Source of the DNA: Paenibacillus hemerocallicola
Lineage (GTDB): Bacteria > Bacillota > Bacilli > Paenibacillales > NBRC-103111
Length of the DNA stretch: 64,000 nt
NCBI RefSeq assembly: GCF_006265175.1
Contig: NZ_VDCQ01000062.1
Span: 1-64,000, forward strand
Reading direction: 5' to 3'
Of the stretch, positions 8,128 through 16,172 are shown one piece after another. Positions within the stretch are counted from its first letter, which is position 1. Each line of letters opens with the position of its first letter. The notes beneath the pieces were generated by a model. It did no database searches. It was given only the letters and a program-made list of their open reading frames with translations, and was not told where the DNA came from. The position numbers were made by a program, and so were the translations under genes.

Positions 8128-9027
8128 ATGATCGAAATGCTTGAAGGCCGTTTTTTCAAAACGTTCGTGACGGTGCTGCAGGAAAGAAGCTTCAGCCGGG
8201 CCGCGGACAAGCTCGGATACGTGCAATCTACCGTTACCGCGCATATCCGCCTGCTCGAGCAGGCATGCGGCAAGAAGCTGTTCAACCGGCTCGCGCGCGG
8301 CGTAGAGCCGACGGAAGCGGGGGAGGAGATGGCCAAATTCGCGCATCAGTTCGTCCATTTGGGCGCTTCGCTCGAGGAGGCGATGAACCGGCTGGACGAT
8401 CCCCGCGGGACGGTCCGCCTCCAGGCGCTGGAATCGTTCTGCGTGACGAGGCTGCCGCGGTTTTTCGGGATGTTTTTCACGCGGTACCCGCACATCAAGC
8501 TTCATCTGGAGACTGGCTTTTTCCGCGAGGTCCTCGACGGCGTGGCGAACCATCGGGCCGATCTCGGCATCGTATCGCAGCACCCGCACCGCGACGATCT
8601 CGACTTTTATCCGCTGCAGGAGGAGCGGCTCCTCGTCGTCGCCTCTCCGGACATTGTGCGCGTCTACGAGCAGGAAGGCTGGGAAGGACTGCGCGAAGCC
8701 CGGGTTATCGGCTTCGGGAGCCGGTGCGTGTATCAGACTTGCGCCGACGAGCTGCTGTCCGCGCAGGGCTTGAAGGGAAACGACGTTCTGGAATTCGCGA
8801 GCCTCGAGATGATCAAGCAGACGGTGCGAAGCGGGCTCGGCATCGCGCTGCTGCCCGAAATCGGCGTGAAGGCGGAGGTTGAAGCCGGCGGGCTCGGCAT
8901 ACTGCCGACGGAGCCTGTCTTGCTGACGCACGGGCTGGTCGCGCGCAGCGGCCGGGAACTGACCTCGGCATCCGGTCGGCTCCGCGACTCGCTTACGGGT
9001 TATTTCGGCGGTTCGGGCGAAGGATAA
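8128..9027 (+). CDS. LysR family transcriptional regulator
   Basis: A 299-residue LysR-type regulator of standard length. The winged helix-turn-helix covers residues 1-60 (FFKTFVTVLQERSFSRAADK, then STVTAHIRLLE and GKKLFNR). A substrate-binding-protein-like effector domain follows, with the usual GLGIALLPEIGV near the end. The start at ATG 8128 has AGAGGTGGG a few bases upstream; an open frame extends to 8059 without a good site. It is divergent from the HPP/cupredoxin genes, separated by about 150 AT-richer bases that should hold both promoters and the LysR operator. The effector is unknown. Confidence 0.9.
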   Translation: MIEMLEGRFFKTFVTVLQERSFSRAADKLGYVQSTVTAHIRLLEQACGKKLFNRLARGVEPTEAGEEMAKFAHQFVHLGASLEEAMNRLDDPRGTVRLQALESFCVTRLPRFFGMFFTRYPHIKLHLETGFFREVLDGVANHRADLGIVSQHPHRDDLDFYPLQEERLLVVASPDIVRVYEQEGWEGLREARVIGFGSRCVYQTCADELLSAQGLKGNDVLEFASLEMIKQTVRSGLGIALLPEIGVKAEVEAGGLGILPTEPVLLTHGLVARSGRELTSASGRLRDSLTGYFGGSGEG

Positions 9028-9146
9028 GTTTGCTCGATCCGGGTGCGTAGGCGTCCCTCCTTATGGTAGAATAGGGTAGACAAGGCTCCGGGCAGCTCCG
9101 AACCGTGCCGGGTGTCCCACAAGTTTACAAGGAAAGTTGGTTACCG

Positions 9147-10274
9147 ATGAGCGACTGGATTCACGGAGTGATTGACGCGGCAACCTCCTGGTTGTCCGCT
9201 CTGGGCTATTGGGGAATTATGCTGGGCTTGATGATCGAAATTATTCCAAGCGAAATCGTGCTTGCCTTCGGCGGCTATTTGGTTTCCAAGGGCGAGATCA
9301 ACTACTGGATTGCGGTGTTGTTCGGCGTAATCGGCGGCGTCATCGCGCAAATATTCGTCTATTGGATCGGCCGCTACGGCGGCAGACCGGTATTGGAGAA
9401 GTTCGGGAAATACATTTTGATCAACAAGCATCATATCGATGTGTCGGAGCAATGGTTCAATAAGTACGGGACCGGCGTTATTTTCACGGCCAGATTCATT
9501 CCGGTCGTCCGTCATGCGATTTCCGTGCCGGCCGGCATGGCTCGCATGCCGCTGTCCAAGTTTACGCTGCTGACGACGCTGGCGGTCATCCCATGGTCGA
9601 TGTTCTTCATCTATCTGGGCATGAAGCTCGGAGACAACTGGCAAAATATCGACGAGACGGCCGCGGAATATATGCGGGAAATTATGTGGGGAGCGGTCGC
9701 GCTGACCGTCCTGTACGTTATTTATTTGCTCTACAAAAGGTCGAGGCGAAAGGCCGTTCCCGTACAGCCTGCTACCGCCGGCGTTTCCAGGCCGGAGACG
9801 GATGGCAAGCTGCGCGTGCTTGACCGGCTCGGAAGCGAATATCGGGTTCTGGACGGTCGCCGCGTCTTGCCCGGCAACGAGGTCCAGCAGGCCGAAACGA
9901 TCGTTGTAGGCCCGAACGGCGTGTTTCATATCGAGCTGAATCGCCGGGCGGGTGAGATCCGCTTTACGGAGCGCATTGCCGAGCCCGGAACGGTCGGCTC
10001 TCCGGATGATCCGACCGCGCAGGCGTACCGCAGAGAGTTCGCGTTGAAAAATTTGCTGCGCCGCAACCAGATCAAAACCGATGTCGTCGGCATCATTTGC
10101 TTGACCGATCCGAAAGCGAGCATTGCAGGCCAAAGCCCGGCATTTGCCGTGCTGAAGCAAGACGAGCTTCCGTCCCATATCCGGGCGCATAAAGCGAAGC
10201 AGCCGTTAAACGAAGAGCAGGTTGTCCGGATCGTCAGGCTGCTCGAGGAACAGGATAGTTCAGTAAAGAGCTGA
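9147..10274 (+). CDS. DedA family membrane protein fused to a NERD-like domain
   Basis: A 375-residue fusion. Residues about 1-200 are a DedA/SNARE-associated (VTT) membrane domain, with the signature FTARFIPVVRHAISVPAGMARM and GRYGGRPVLEKFG; DedA proteins act as lipid scramblases or transporters (UptA and PetA are examples for undecaprenyl phosphate and phosphatidylethanolamine). Residues about 230-350 resemble a nuclease-related NERD domain (GPNGVFHIELN...GEIRF, then FALKNLLRRN and VVGIICLTDPKA). The NERD catalytic pattern D..E-x-K is degenerate: the aspartate is E and the lysine is N, so nuclease activity is doubtful. ATG 9147 is preferred over GTG 9105. The cytosolic domain may be a binding module. 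Confidence 0.8.
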   Translation: MSDWIHGVIDAATSWLSALGYWGIMLGLMIEIIPSEIVLAFGGYLVSKGEINYWIAVLFGVIGGVIAQIFVYWIGRYGGRPVLEKFGKYILINKHHIDVSEQWFNKYGTGVIFTARFIPVVRHAISVPAGMARMPLSKFTLLTTLAVIPWSMFFIYLGMKLGDNWQNIDETAAEYMREIMWGAVALTVLYVIYLLYKRSRRKAVPVQPATAGVSRPETDGKLRVLDRLGSEYRVLDGRRVLPGNEVQQAETIVVGPNGVFHIELNRRAGEIRFTERIAEPGTVGSPDDPTAQAYRREFALKNLLRRNQIKTDVVGIICLTDPKASIAGQSPAFAVLKQDELPSHIRAHKAKQPLNEEQVVRIVRLLEEQDSSVKS

Positions 10275-10277
10275 CGA

Positions 10278-10309
10278 AAAGGCGCAAGCGGGAGGACCGT
10301 TTGCGCCTT
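10278..10309 (+). terminator. Hairpin after the DedA-NERD gene
   Basis: AAGGCGCAA pairs with TTGCGCCTT across a 13-base loop directly after the stop codon. No T tract follows, so it is a weak intrinsic terminator at best or an mRNA-stabilising hairpin. Confidence 0.4.
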
Positions 10310-10388
10310 CGCCAATGCTTCCGAATGGACAATGATAAACGTTTTCAGATAAAATAAAGATGGCAACATTATGAAGGAGGGACGTACG

Positions 10389-10955
10389 ATGAGCAAAAAC
10401 TTGGCAGACAAGCTGGGCAAAGGATTGGAGCCGCAGCAGTTTATCGACCGGATGACGAAAAACCAGGACAAATTTCTCGATTGGTCCAATCGGTTCGAAT
10501 GGAGCTCCGAGGACGACCGCGAATTTTTCGAATCGCTATCGAACCGTGACGATTTGCGCTGCCTCATATTGGCGGCCGATTGGTGCGGCGACGTCGTTCG
10601 CAACGTTCCCGTCGTGTTCAGGGTTTTGGAAAACTCCGGCATACCCGTCGAAGTGCTGATCATGGAAGAGCATACCGATACGATGGACCAGTTTCTGACG
10701 ATGGGCGGCCGCGCTATTCCGATCGTCATTTTCGTCGATACGGGGGGCTTCGTACTCGGACAATGGGGGCCGCGCCCGAAGCAGGTGCAGGAAGTCATGA
10801 CGCAATTCAAGCAGGCGAATCCGGACCGGAATGCGCCGGATTACGAAGAGAAGATCAAGGTTGCGCGCACCGAAATGATGGCCCGGTATGGCGAAGGAAC
10901 CGGTTATCACGCCGTGATCGCGAAGGAACTGCGCGACCTGCTATCCACTTTCTAA
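10389..10955 (+). CDS. Thioredoxin-fold family protein
   Basis: A 188-residue cytosolic protein of the thioredoxin-like family common in Bacillales. The active-site region reads LAADWCGDVVRNVP: only one cysteine is present (W-C-G-D) instead of C-x-x-C, so it cannot form the usual intramolecular disulfide; this is typical of the family. The cis-proline region is visible as GGRAIPIVIF. The start at ATG 10389 has GGAGGG ten bases upstream; an in-frame ATG at 10371 would overlap that site. The metallo-hydrolase gene follows 16 bases later and is likely cotranscribed. Confidence 0.8.
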   Translation: MSKNLADKLGKGLEPQQFIDRMTKNQDKFLDWSNRFEWSSEDDREFFESLSNRDDLRCLILAADWCGDVVRNVPVVFRVLENSGIPVEVLIMEEHTDTMDQFLTMGGRAIPIVIFVDTGGFVLGQWGPRPKQVQEVMTQFKQANPDRNAPDYEEKIKVARTEMMARYGEGTGYHAVIAKELRDLLSTF

Positions 10956-10971
10956 ACGGACGGAGATCCTT

Positions 10972-11595
10972 ATGCTGAACATAGATGCTTTCGAGCTCGG
11001 TCCGCTGCAAACGAACGCATACCTGCTCTCGAATGCGGAGCGTACGAAGGGATTCGTCATCGACCCCGGGATGAATCCGAAGTCGCTGTTCAAGCGCATC
11101 GAGACGATGGAAATCGAGGCGATCGTGCTCACCCACACCCATTTCGACCATATCGGCGGGGTGGAGGAGCTGCGCAAATGGAAAAAGTGCCCGGTCTACG
11201 TGCACGATGCCGAAGCCGACTGGCTGGCCGATCCGAAGAAAAACGGCTCGGCCAGATGGCCGGAGCTCGGAGGGCCGATCGTAACCGAACAAGCGGAATA
11301 CGCGTTGGACGACGGTCAGACGCTGGAGCTGCTCGGGGAGAAGTTCCGTGTGTTCCACACGCCGGGACATTCGCCGGGCAGCGTCAGCCTGCTATACGGC
11401 GACAAGCTGTTCTGCGGGGACGTGCTGTTCCGGCTGTCCGTAGGCCGGACCGATTTGCCCGGCGGGAGTCAGCGCGAATTGATGGAATCGATTCACGGTA
11501 CGTTATTCGATCTGTCCGACGATGTGAAAGTGTATCCGGGGCACGGAAAGTCGACGACGATCGGTTTCGAGAAGCTCAACAACCCTTACGTGTGA
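10972..11595 (+). CDS. MBL-fold metallo-hydrolase (glyoxalase II-like)
   Basis: A 207-residue metallo-beta-lactamase-fold hydrolase. The metal-binding H-x-H-x-D-H motif is LTHTHFDHIGG; further ligands are in FHTPGHSPGS, FCGDVLF and VYPGHGKST. Small members of this group act as hydroxyacylglutathione hydrolases or related thioesterases; in Firmicutes, which often use bacillithiol, the natural thiol ester is uncertain. The start at 10972 has GGAG six bases upstream. It is the second gene of a pair with the thioredoxin-fold gene, suggesting a shared role in thiol or aldehyde metabolism (inference). A strong terminator follows. Confidence 0.87.
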   Translation: MLNIDAFELGPLQTNAYLLSNAERTKGFVIDPGMNPKSLFKRIETMEIEAIVLTHTHFDHIGGVEELRKWKKCPVYVHDAEADWLADPKKNGSARWPELGGPIVTEQAEYALDDGQTLELLGEKFRVFHTPGHSPGSVSLLYGDKLFCGDVLFRLSVGRTDLPGGSQRELMESIHGTLFDLSDDVKVYPGHGKSTTIGFEKLNNPYV

Positions 11596-11631
11596 AACGG
11601 CTGCCGCGTCCGCGGCTGTCGGGATAGGAGA

Positions 11632-11671
11632 AGAGGCTTGCCGCGCTCTCGGGCGCGGCAAGCCTCTTTTT
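11632..11671 (+). terminator. Strong intrinsic terminator
   Basis: AGAGGCTTGCCGCGC pairs with GCGCGGCAAGCCTCT around a six-base loop and is followed by TTTTT. It ends the thioredoxin-fold/metallo-hydrolase unit and faces the convergent AraC gene. Confidence 0.9.
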
Positions 11672-11697
11672 GCCTCGTTTTGCGGTGCCGGGGCTAG

Positions 11698-12489
11698 CTA
11701 GTTCAAGGACTCGTCTCTTTCCGCCAGCAGCTCGGACGGGACGCGGCCGGTATGACGTTTAAAGATACGGTAAAAGTAGGACGGATCGGTATATCCGACG
11801 TATTCGGATATTTCCGCTACCGTAAGCAGCGAATGACGGAGCAAATATTGCGCCGTTTTCATTCTGGCGGCGTGAACGCAGTCGCCGATCGTCTGGGCCG
11901 TCACGGTGCGGAACAGCGTAGCGGCGTAGTTCGGGCTTCTCCCTATCGCTTCGCCTACCTGCTCTTTCGATACGGACTCCCGGTGATGAAGCTGGATATA
12001 GGCGCGCATCGCTTCGACAAGCCGGTATTTGTCATGGGAAGGGCTTCCCCGATCCAGCTCGCGATTGGCGTGCACGAGCGTTTCAAGCAGCATCGCCTGG
12101 GCCATCGTTTCCCGGTAGGGGAGCGATTCGTTCCATTGCACGAAGGCGGTTTTGAGCCGGTCGGCGATCAGCTCGTACAGGCCGGTTTTCCATACGAGGT
12201 ACGGGTGTGTGTCCAGTATCGGCAGCATGGGCGGCGTTCCCGGTCCCGCTACGCGGAACGAAATGACGTATTTTTCATGCAGCACCGTCGGAATGCTTTT
12301 GCCGTAAAAGGCGGTCCGGTCCGAAATGAGCAGCATGTCTCCTTTTTCCGCGACGACTTTTTTTCCTCCGATCCAATAGACGCATGAGCCGTACGTGACG
12401 AGAGCGAGCGACCGGACCGCGTCTGCCGGGTCGGCTTCTTTGAACCAGCGCGTCCCTTTATCTTGACGAACCTCGATGACCTGCAGCAT
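11698..12489 (-). CDS. AraC family transcriptional regulator
   Basis: A 263-residue AraC/XylS regulator. Residues 1-150 are a divergent ligand or sensory domain that begins like a cupin (GKKVVAEKGDMLLI). The C-terminal about 100 residues carry two helix-turn-helix units (VSKEQVGEAIGRSPNYAATLFR and LTVAEISEYVGYTDPSYFYRIFKRHTG), the second being the diagnostic motif. Start at ATG 12489 with AGAGGAG 11 bases upstream. It is divergent from the pyruvate kinase gene (139-base gap). Its targets are not evident. Confidence 0.88.
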   Translation of the reverse strand: MLQVIEVRQDKGTRWFKEADPADAVRSLALVTYGSCVYWIGGKKVVAEKGDMLLISDRTAFYGKSIPTVLHEKYVISFRVAGPGTPPMLPILDTHPYLVWKTGLYELIADRLKTAFVQWNESLPYRETMAQAMLLETLVHANRELDRGSPSHDKYRLVEAMRAYIQLHHRESVSKEQVGEAIGRSPNYAATLFRTVTAQTIGDCVHAARMKTAQYLLRHSLLTVAEISEYVGYTDPSYFYRIFKRHTGRVPSELLAERDESLN

Positions 12490-12628
12490 GAAGGCACGAC
12501 TCCTCTCTTTCTTGCAATACTATTCTACACATGTCGTACTATTTTTCATAGATTCCTTTCGAAGTTTGGACGTACAATGAAGGCGGGAGCTTGTACATCC
12601 GAGAGCGAAAGGAACGAAGAAAACGATT

Positions 12629-14050
12629 ATGCGCAAAACGAAAATTGTTTGTACGATGGGGCCTGCCTGCGATTCGGTCGATGTGTTGAAGCAGATGATA
12701 GCTGCCGGGATGAACGTAGCGCGGCTGAATATGGCGCATGGCAGCCTGGAGGATCACGCGGCGAGGATCGGCCGGGTGCGGCAAGCGGCCGGGGAAATGG
12801 GAGCCTACGTAGCGGTATTGATGGACATTAAAGGACCCGAGGTGCGGATCGGCATGCTGGCCGAGCCGTCTTACGAGCTGGCCGAGAACGACCGGTTCAT
12901 TTTGACGACGGAGACGATAACGGGCGACGGCCGGCGCGTGTCGGTCAACTATCCGGAGCTGCCGCGGGATGTACGGGCAGGCTCGACCATTTTGATCGAC
13001 GACGGTCTCATTGAGCTGGTAGTGGAGCAGGCGGAAGGTACCGAGGTCGTTTGCCGTGTCGTCAACGGCGGCAAGCTGAAGCCGCGCAAGGGCGTCAACT
13101 TGCCGGGCATACGGACATCGCTGCCTGGCGTGACGGAGCGTGACGTTTTGCATATCGGGTTCGGCGTGGAGCAGAAGGTGGATATCATTGCTGCCTCGTT
13201 CGTCCGCAAGGCTGCGGATATCGTGCAAATACGCGAGCTGCTGGAGCAGCACGGAGCGGAACATATCCGGATTATCTCGAAAATCGAGAACGAAGAAGGC
13301 GTCGACAACCTGAGCGAAATATTGGAGGTATCGGACGGCATTATGGTCGCTCGCGGAGACTTGGGCGTGGAAATTCCGGTCGAGGACGTTCCGCTCGTGC
13401 AGAAGCGGATGATCCGGGCTTGCAACGCGGCCGGGAAGCCGGTCATAACGGCCACGCACATGCTGGAATCGATGCAAATCAACCCGCGGCCTACGCGCGC
13501 CGAAGCGAGCGACGTATCCAACGCGGTACTGGACGGATCGGACGCCGTCATGCTGTCCGGGGAAACCGCTGCGGGCAAATATCCGGTGGAGTCGGTCGCC
13601 ACGATGGCGCGCATCGCCGAGAAAACCGAGACGATTTTGCCTTACCGCGAATCGTTCGAGCAAAAAATCCGGTTGCATCCGACCAATGTGACCGAGGTCA
13701 TCAGCCAGTCGGTCGTAGGCGCCTCGCTCGATCTAGAGCCGAAGGCGATATTGACGCCGACGGAGAGCGGATTTACCGCCCGCATGGTGTCCAAATACCG
13801 GCCGAAAGTGCCGATTATCGCCGTAACGACGAACGAAAGCGTAATGGGCGGGCTTTGTCTCGTATGGGGCGTTATCCCAGTAAAGGGCGAACCGGCGCCT
13901 ACTACGGACGAAATGCTCGAATCGTCGTTGCAAAGCGCCGTCAAGAGCGGAGCGTTGTCGCCGGGAGATGCGGTTATCGTGTCGGCCGGCGTGCCGGTCG
14001 GTCGAAGCGGGGCGACGAATTTGATGAAGATCGTGGAAGCTCCCGCGTGA
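12629..14050 (+). CDS. pyk: Pyruvate kinase, short form
   Basis: A 473-residue pyruvate kinase (phosphoenolpyruvate + ADP to pyruvate + ATP). The family motifs KIENEEG (catalytic lysine), MVARGDLGVEIP and DGSDAVMLSGETAAGKYP are intact. It ends after the allosteric C domain and lacks the extra PEP-utiliser-like C-terminal domain of typical Bacillus pyruvate kinases (about 585 residues), so it is probably a second isozyme. Two usually conserved spots differ: ARLNMAHG in place of RLNFSHG, and TATHMLESM in place of ATQMLESM. These may tune activity. The start at 12629 has only a distant AAGGA. Divergent from the AraC gene. Confidence 0.9.
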   Translation: MRKTKIVCTMGPACDSVDVLKQMIAAGMNVARLNMAHGSLEDHAARIGRVRQAAGEMGAYVAVLMDIKGPEVRIGMLAEPSYELAENDRFILTTETITGDGRRVSVNYPELPRDVRAGSTILIDDGLIELVVEQAEGTEVVCRVVNGGKLKPRKGVNLPGIRTSLPGVTERDVLHIGFGVEQKVDIIAASFVRKAADIVQIRELLEQHGAEHIRIISKIENEEGVDNLSEILEVSDGIMVARGDLGVEIPVEDVPLVQKRMIRACNAAGKPVITATHMLESMQINPRPTRAEASDVSNAVLDGSDAVMLSGETAAGKYPVESVATMARIAEKTETILPYRESFEQKIRLHPTNVTEVISQSVVGASLDLEPKAILTPTESGFTARMVSKYRPKVPIIAVTTNESVMGGLCLVWGVIPVKGEPAPTTDEMLESSLQSAVKSGALSPGDAVIVSAGVPVGRSGATNLMKIVEAPA

Positions 14051-14196
14051 CGGAATGAGAAATAGAACGGGATCGGCCCGGATTCAAACGATAGACCGTT
14101 TTTTCAAATAAAAAGAGGATTTGACCCGCAGACGTAGAATTAATGATGTTGGATAGTTTGGAAAATAGATCACTCGACAAGCGGGGTACGCATCCA

Positions 14197-14721
14197 ATGT
14201 CTTCGGTCCGTGTTCAAGTATCGTGCATCGCGATGCGCGACGGCAAAATCGCCATGATCAAGAAGCTGAATCCGGCTTATAAAACATACGGACTGTTCAT
14301 CCCGCCGGGCGGTCACGTGGAGCCGACCGAGACGATCGAGCAAGCGTGCGTCCGCGAGATGCGGGAAGAGACGGGCCTGGAAGTGTCGTCTTTGGAGATG
14401 ATCGGCGTTATTACGTTCTTGAACAATATAATCGGGTATCATTCCGTATGCTTTCTGCTGATCGCCCACGAAGTGAACGGCGCGCTGTCCACGACGGAGC
14501 CGGAGAAGCAGACGGCCCATTGGATCGAGCTGGACGGGATCGACGGGAACGTGACGGTGCCGGGCTATCACCGCGATTTTCTGGACCATATTTTGAATCG
14601 GCGCGGCTTTCTGAACGCGAGGGTGGAATGGCTGCCTCCGGATGATCGGGCGAAGTGGACGATCGTGGAAGGAACGTCCGTCGAGTCGGGCGCAGCAGAG
14701 GCGTACGTACAAGTCAAATAG
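14197..14721 (+). CDS. NUDIX hydrolase
   Basis: A 174-residue NUDIX hydrolase. The Nudix box is complete, GGHVEPTE followed by REMREETGLEV, giving G-x5-E-x7-REUxEExGU, so it should bind divalent metal and cleave a nucleoside diphosphate linked to another moiety. Substrate is not predictable; the tail beyond residue 140 is not part of the core fold. Start choice: ATG 14197 fits the domain; ATG 14143/14146 would add 18 residues, and neither site has a strong ribosome binding site. A terminator follows at 14731. Confidence 0.85.
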   Translation: MSSVRVQVSCIAMRDGKIAMIKKLNPAYKTYGLFIPPGGHVEPTETIEQACVREMREETGLEVSSLEMIGVITFLNNIIGYHSVCFLLIAHEVNGALSTTEPEKQTAHWIELDGIDGNVTVPGYHRDFLDHILNRRGFLNARVEWLPPDDRAKWTIVEGTSVESGAAEAYVQVK

Positions 14722-14730
14722 AATGAAATA

Positions 14731-14762
14731 CGGGACCGCACACCGCTGCGGTCCCGGTTTTC
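14731..14762 (+). terminator. Intrinsic terminator after the NUDIX gene
   Basis: CGGGACCGCA pairs with TGCGGTCCCG across a short loop, followed by GTTTTC. It separates the NUDIX gene from the diguanylate cyclase. Confidence 0.75.
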
Positions 14763-14806
14763 GTGTGTATATATCGAAATGATTCTTCGTCGGAGCGTGG
14801 TATGGG

Positions 14807-15994
14807 TTGAATAGCTGGCTGTACGCATTGAAAAAACGGTTCAACCTTTACCTCGAGCCCGATATGGAGGAAGAGTTCGGCCATTATTACGTTTCCAAGC
14901 ATTTGTCGGTCCTTCGGTTCGGGCTGATCGTTTCACTCGTATTGTTCGGCTTGCTCGGGATCGACGATATATGGGCGGCACCGATGTCCAAGCATGAGTT
15001 ATGGGGGATCCGCTACGGGATTATGGTCCCGTTCATCCTTGTCAGCTACGGACTGACTTTTACCCAATTGTTCAAAAAGCATTTGCAGTCGATCATGTGC
15101 GTCGTACAACTCGTTTCCGGCAGCGGCTCGATCGGGATTCTGGCCGTGCTCCGGCCGGAGGAGCCGGCGAATTATTTTTACTTTGCAGGCCTGATGCTGA
15201 TCATATTCGGCAACTTTACGCTGCTCGGCTTGCGCTGGATCCAGGCAACAGCCGTTTCCGTCGTTTTGGTGGCGGGTTACGCCGTCACGGTATGCATCGT
15301 CCAAGAGCCGTTTCAGGCGGGCCGGGACGATACCGCCTATTTGGCATACATCAATAGCAATTTGTATTTGTTCTCTTCCCTGATCGGTGCGGCCGTAGTC
15401 GGGTATGTGATGGAACGGTATAAAATCGTCGAATTCGCGCAGCGCAAGGAGCTGGAGCGCAAAAACGAAGTCATGGAGCGTCTGTCGTTTCTGGACGGCT
15501 TGACCGGCGTTTCCAACCGGAGGGCGTTCGATGCGAAAATCGTGGAAGAATGGAACTGGGCTCTACGAAATGCCCGCTGCGTGTCCATCATCATGATCGA
15601 TATCGACCATTTCAAGCTGTACAACGATACGTACGGCCATCAGCAGGGAGACGAATGTTTGAAGGCGGTGGCGGAGGCGCTCCGCAGCAGCTTGAAGCGT
15701 TCGAAAGACTTTATCGCCCGCTATGGAGGGGAAGAGTTCGTCGTCATTTTGCCGGAGACGGAAGAGGAAGGCGTCAGGAAGCTTTCGGCCTATTTGCATC
15801 GGGCGGTATACGATTTGCGTCTCGGTCATGAATCGTCCCGATTCGGCCATGTGACGATCAGCGCGGGCACGGCTACGGCGTGGCCGCACAATGGGGATTA
15901 TCGCAGATTGATCGAAGAGGCGGACCGGGCGTTGTATGAATCGAAGTCCAAAGGGAGAAACCGTACGACGGTGAGCGGCTCAGGCAAGCGGTGA
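14807..15994 (+). CDS. Membrane diguanylate cyclase (GGDEF)
   Basis: A 395-residue protein with an N-terminal membrane sensor region of about six helices (residues 38-205), a short coiled linker (AQRKELERKNEVMERL) and a GGDEF domain (about 225-390). The catalytic loop is GGEEF, and RSKD five residues before it matches the inhibitory RxxD I-site, so it should make cyclic di-GMP from two GTP with product feedback. Metal-binding DIDHFK is present. The start is TTG 14807, with GGAG 11 bases upstream; no usable ATG exists. This enzyme is a possible link to the Tad-type surface machinery 6 kb away, since such systems are often controlled by cyclic di-GMP (inference). Confidence 0.88.
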   Translation: MNSWLYALKKRFNLYLEPDMEEEFGHYYVSKHLSVLRFGLIVSLVLFGLLGIDDIWAAPMSKHELWGIRYGIMVPFILVSYGLTFTQLFKKHLQSIMCVVQLVSGSGSIGILAVLRPEEPANYFYFAGLMLIIFGNFTLLGLRWIQATAVSVVLVAGYAVTVCIVQEPFQAGRDDTAYLAYINSNLYLFSSLIGAAVVGYVMERYKIVEFAQRKELERKNEVMERLSFLDGLTGVSNRRAFDAKIVEEWNWALRNARCVSIIMIDIDHFKLYNDTYGHQQGDECLKAVAEALRSSLKRSKDFIARYGGEEFVVILPETEEEGVRKLSAYLHRAVYDLRLGHESSRFGHVTISAGTATAWPHNGDYRRLIEEADRALYESKSKGRNRTTVSGSGKR

Positions 15995-16056
15995 GCCTAT
16001 TCGCTTTGCCCTTTCCGGCAGACGCGTCAGTTATCCGCGGTATTTTATTCGATTAG

Positions 16057-16095
16057 AAAAAAACTTAATGCCGTATCGATAATACGACATTAAGT
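16057..16095 (-). terminator. Intrinsic terminator of the sugar-binding lipoprotein gene
   Basis: On the minus strand ACTTAATGTCGTAT pairs with ATACGGCATTAAGT and is followed by TTTTTTT, with one mismatch in the stem. It lies about 80 bases after the lipoprotein stop codon. Confidence 0.85.
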
Positions 16096-16172
16096 CTGGT
16101 CGAGGTCCACTCGAAACATCTTATTCATAAGCCAAAGCAAGACATTCATCACGGCTCCGCTCTTTACGCCGT

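Noticed and set aside
12539-13678. 379-codon open frame antisense to pyruvate kinase
   Set aside because: Same reasoning; the composition is Arg/His/Asp-rich shadow and the sense gene is unambiguous.
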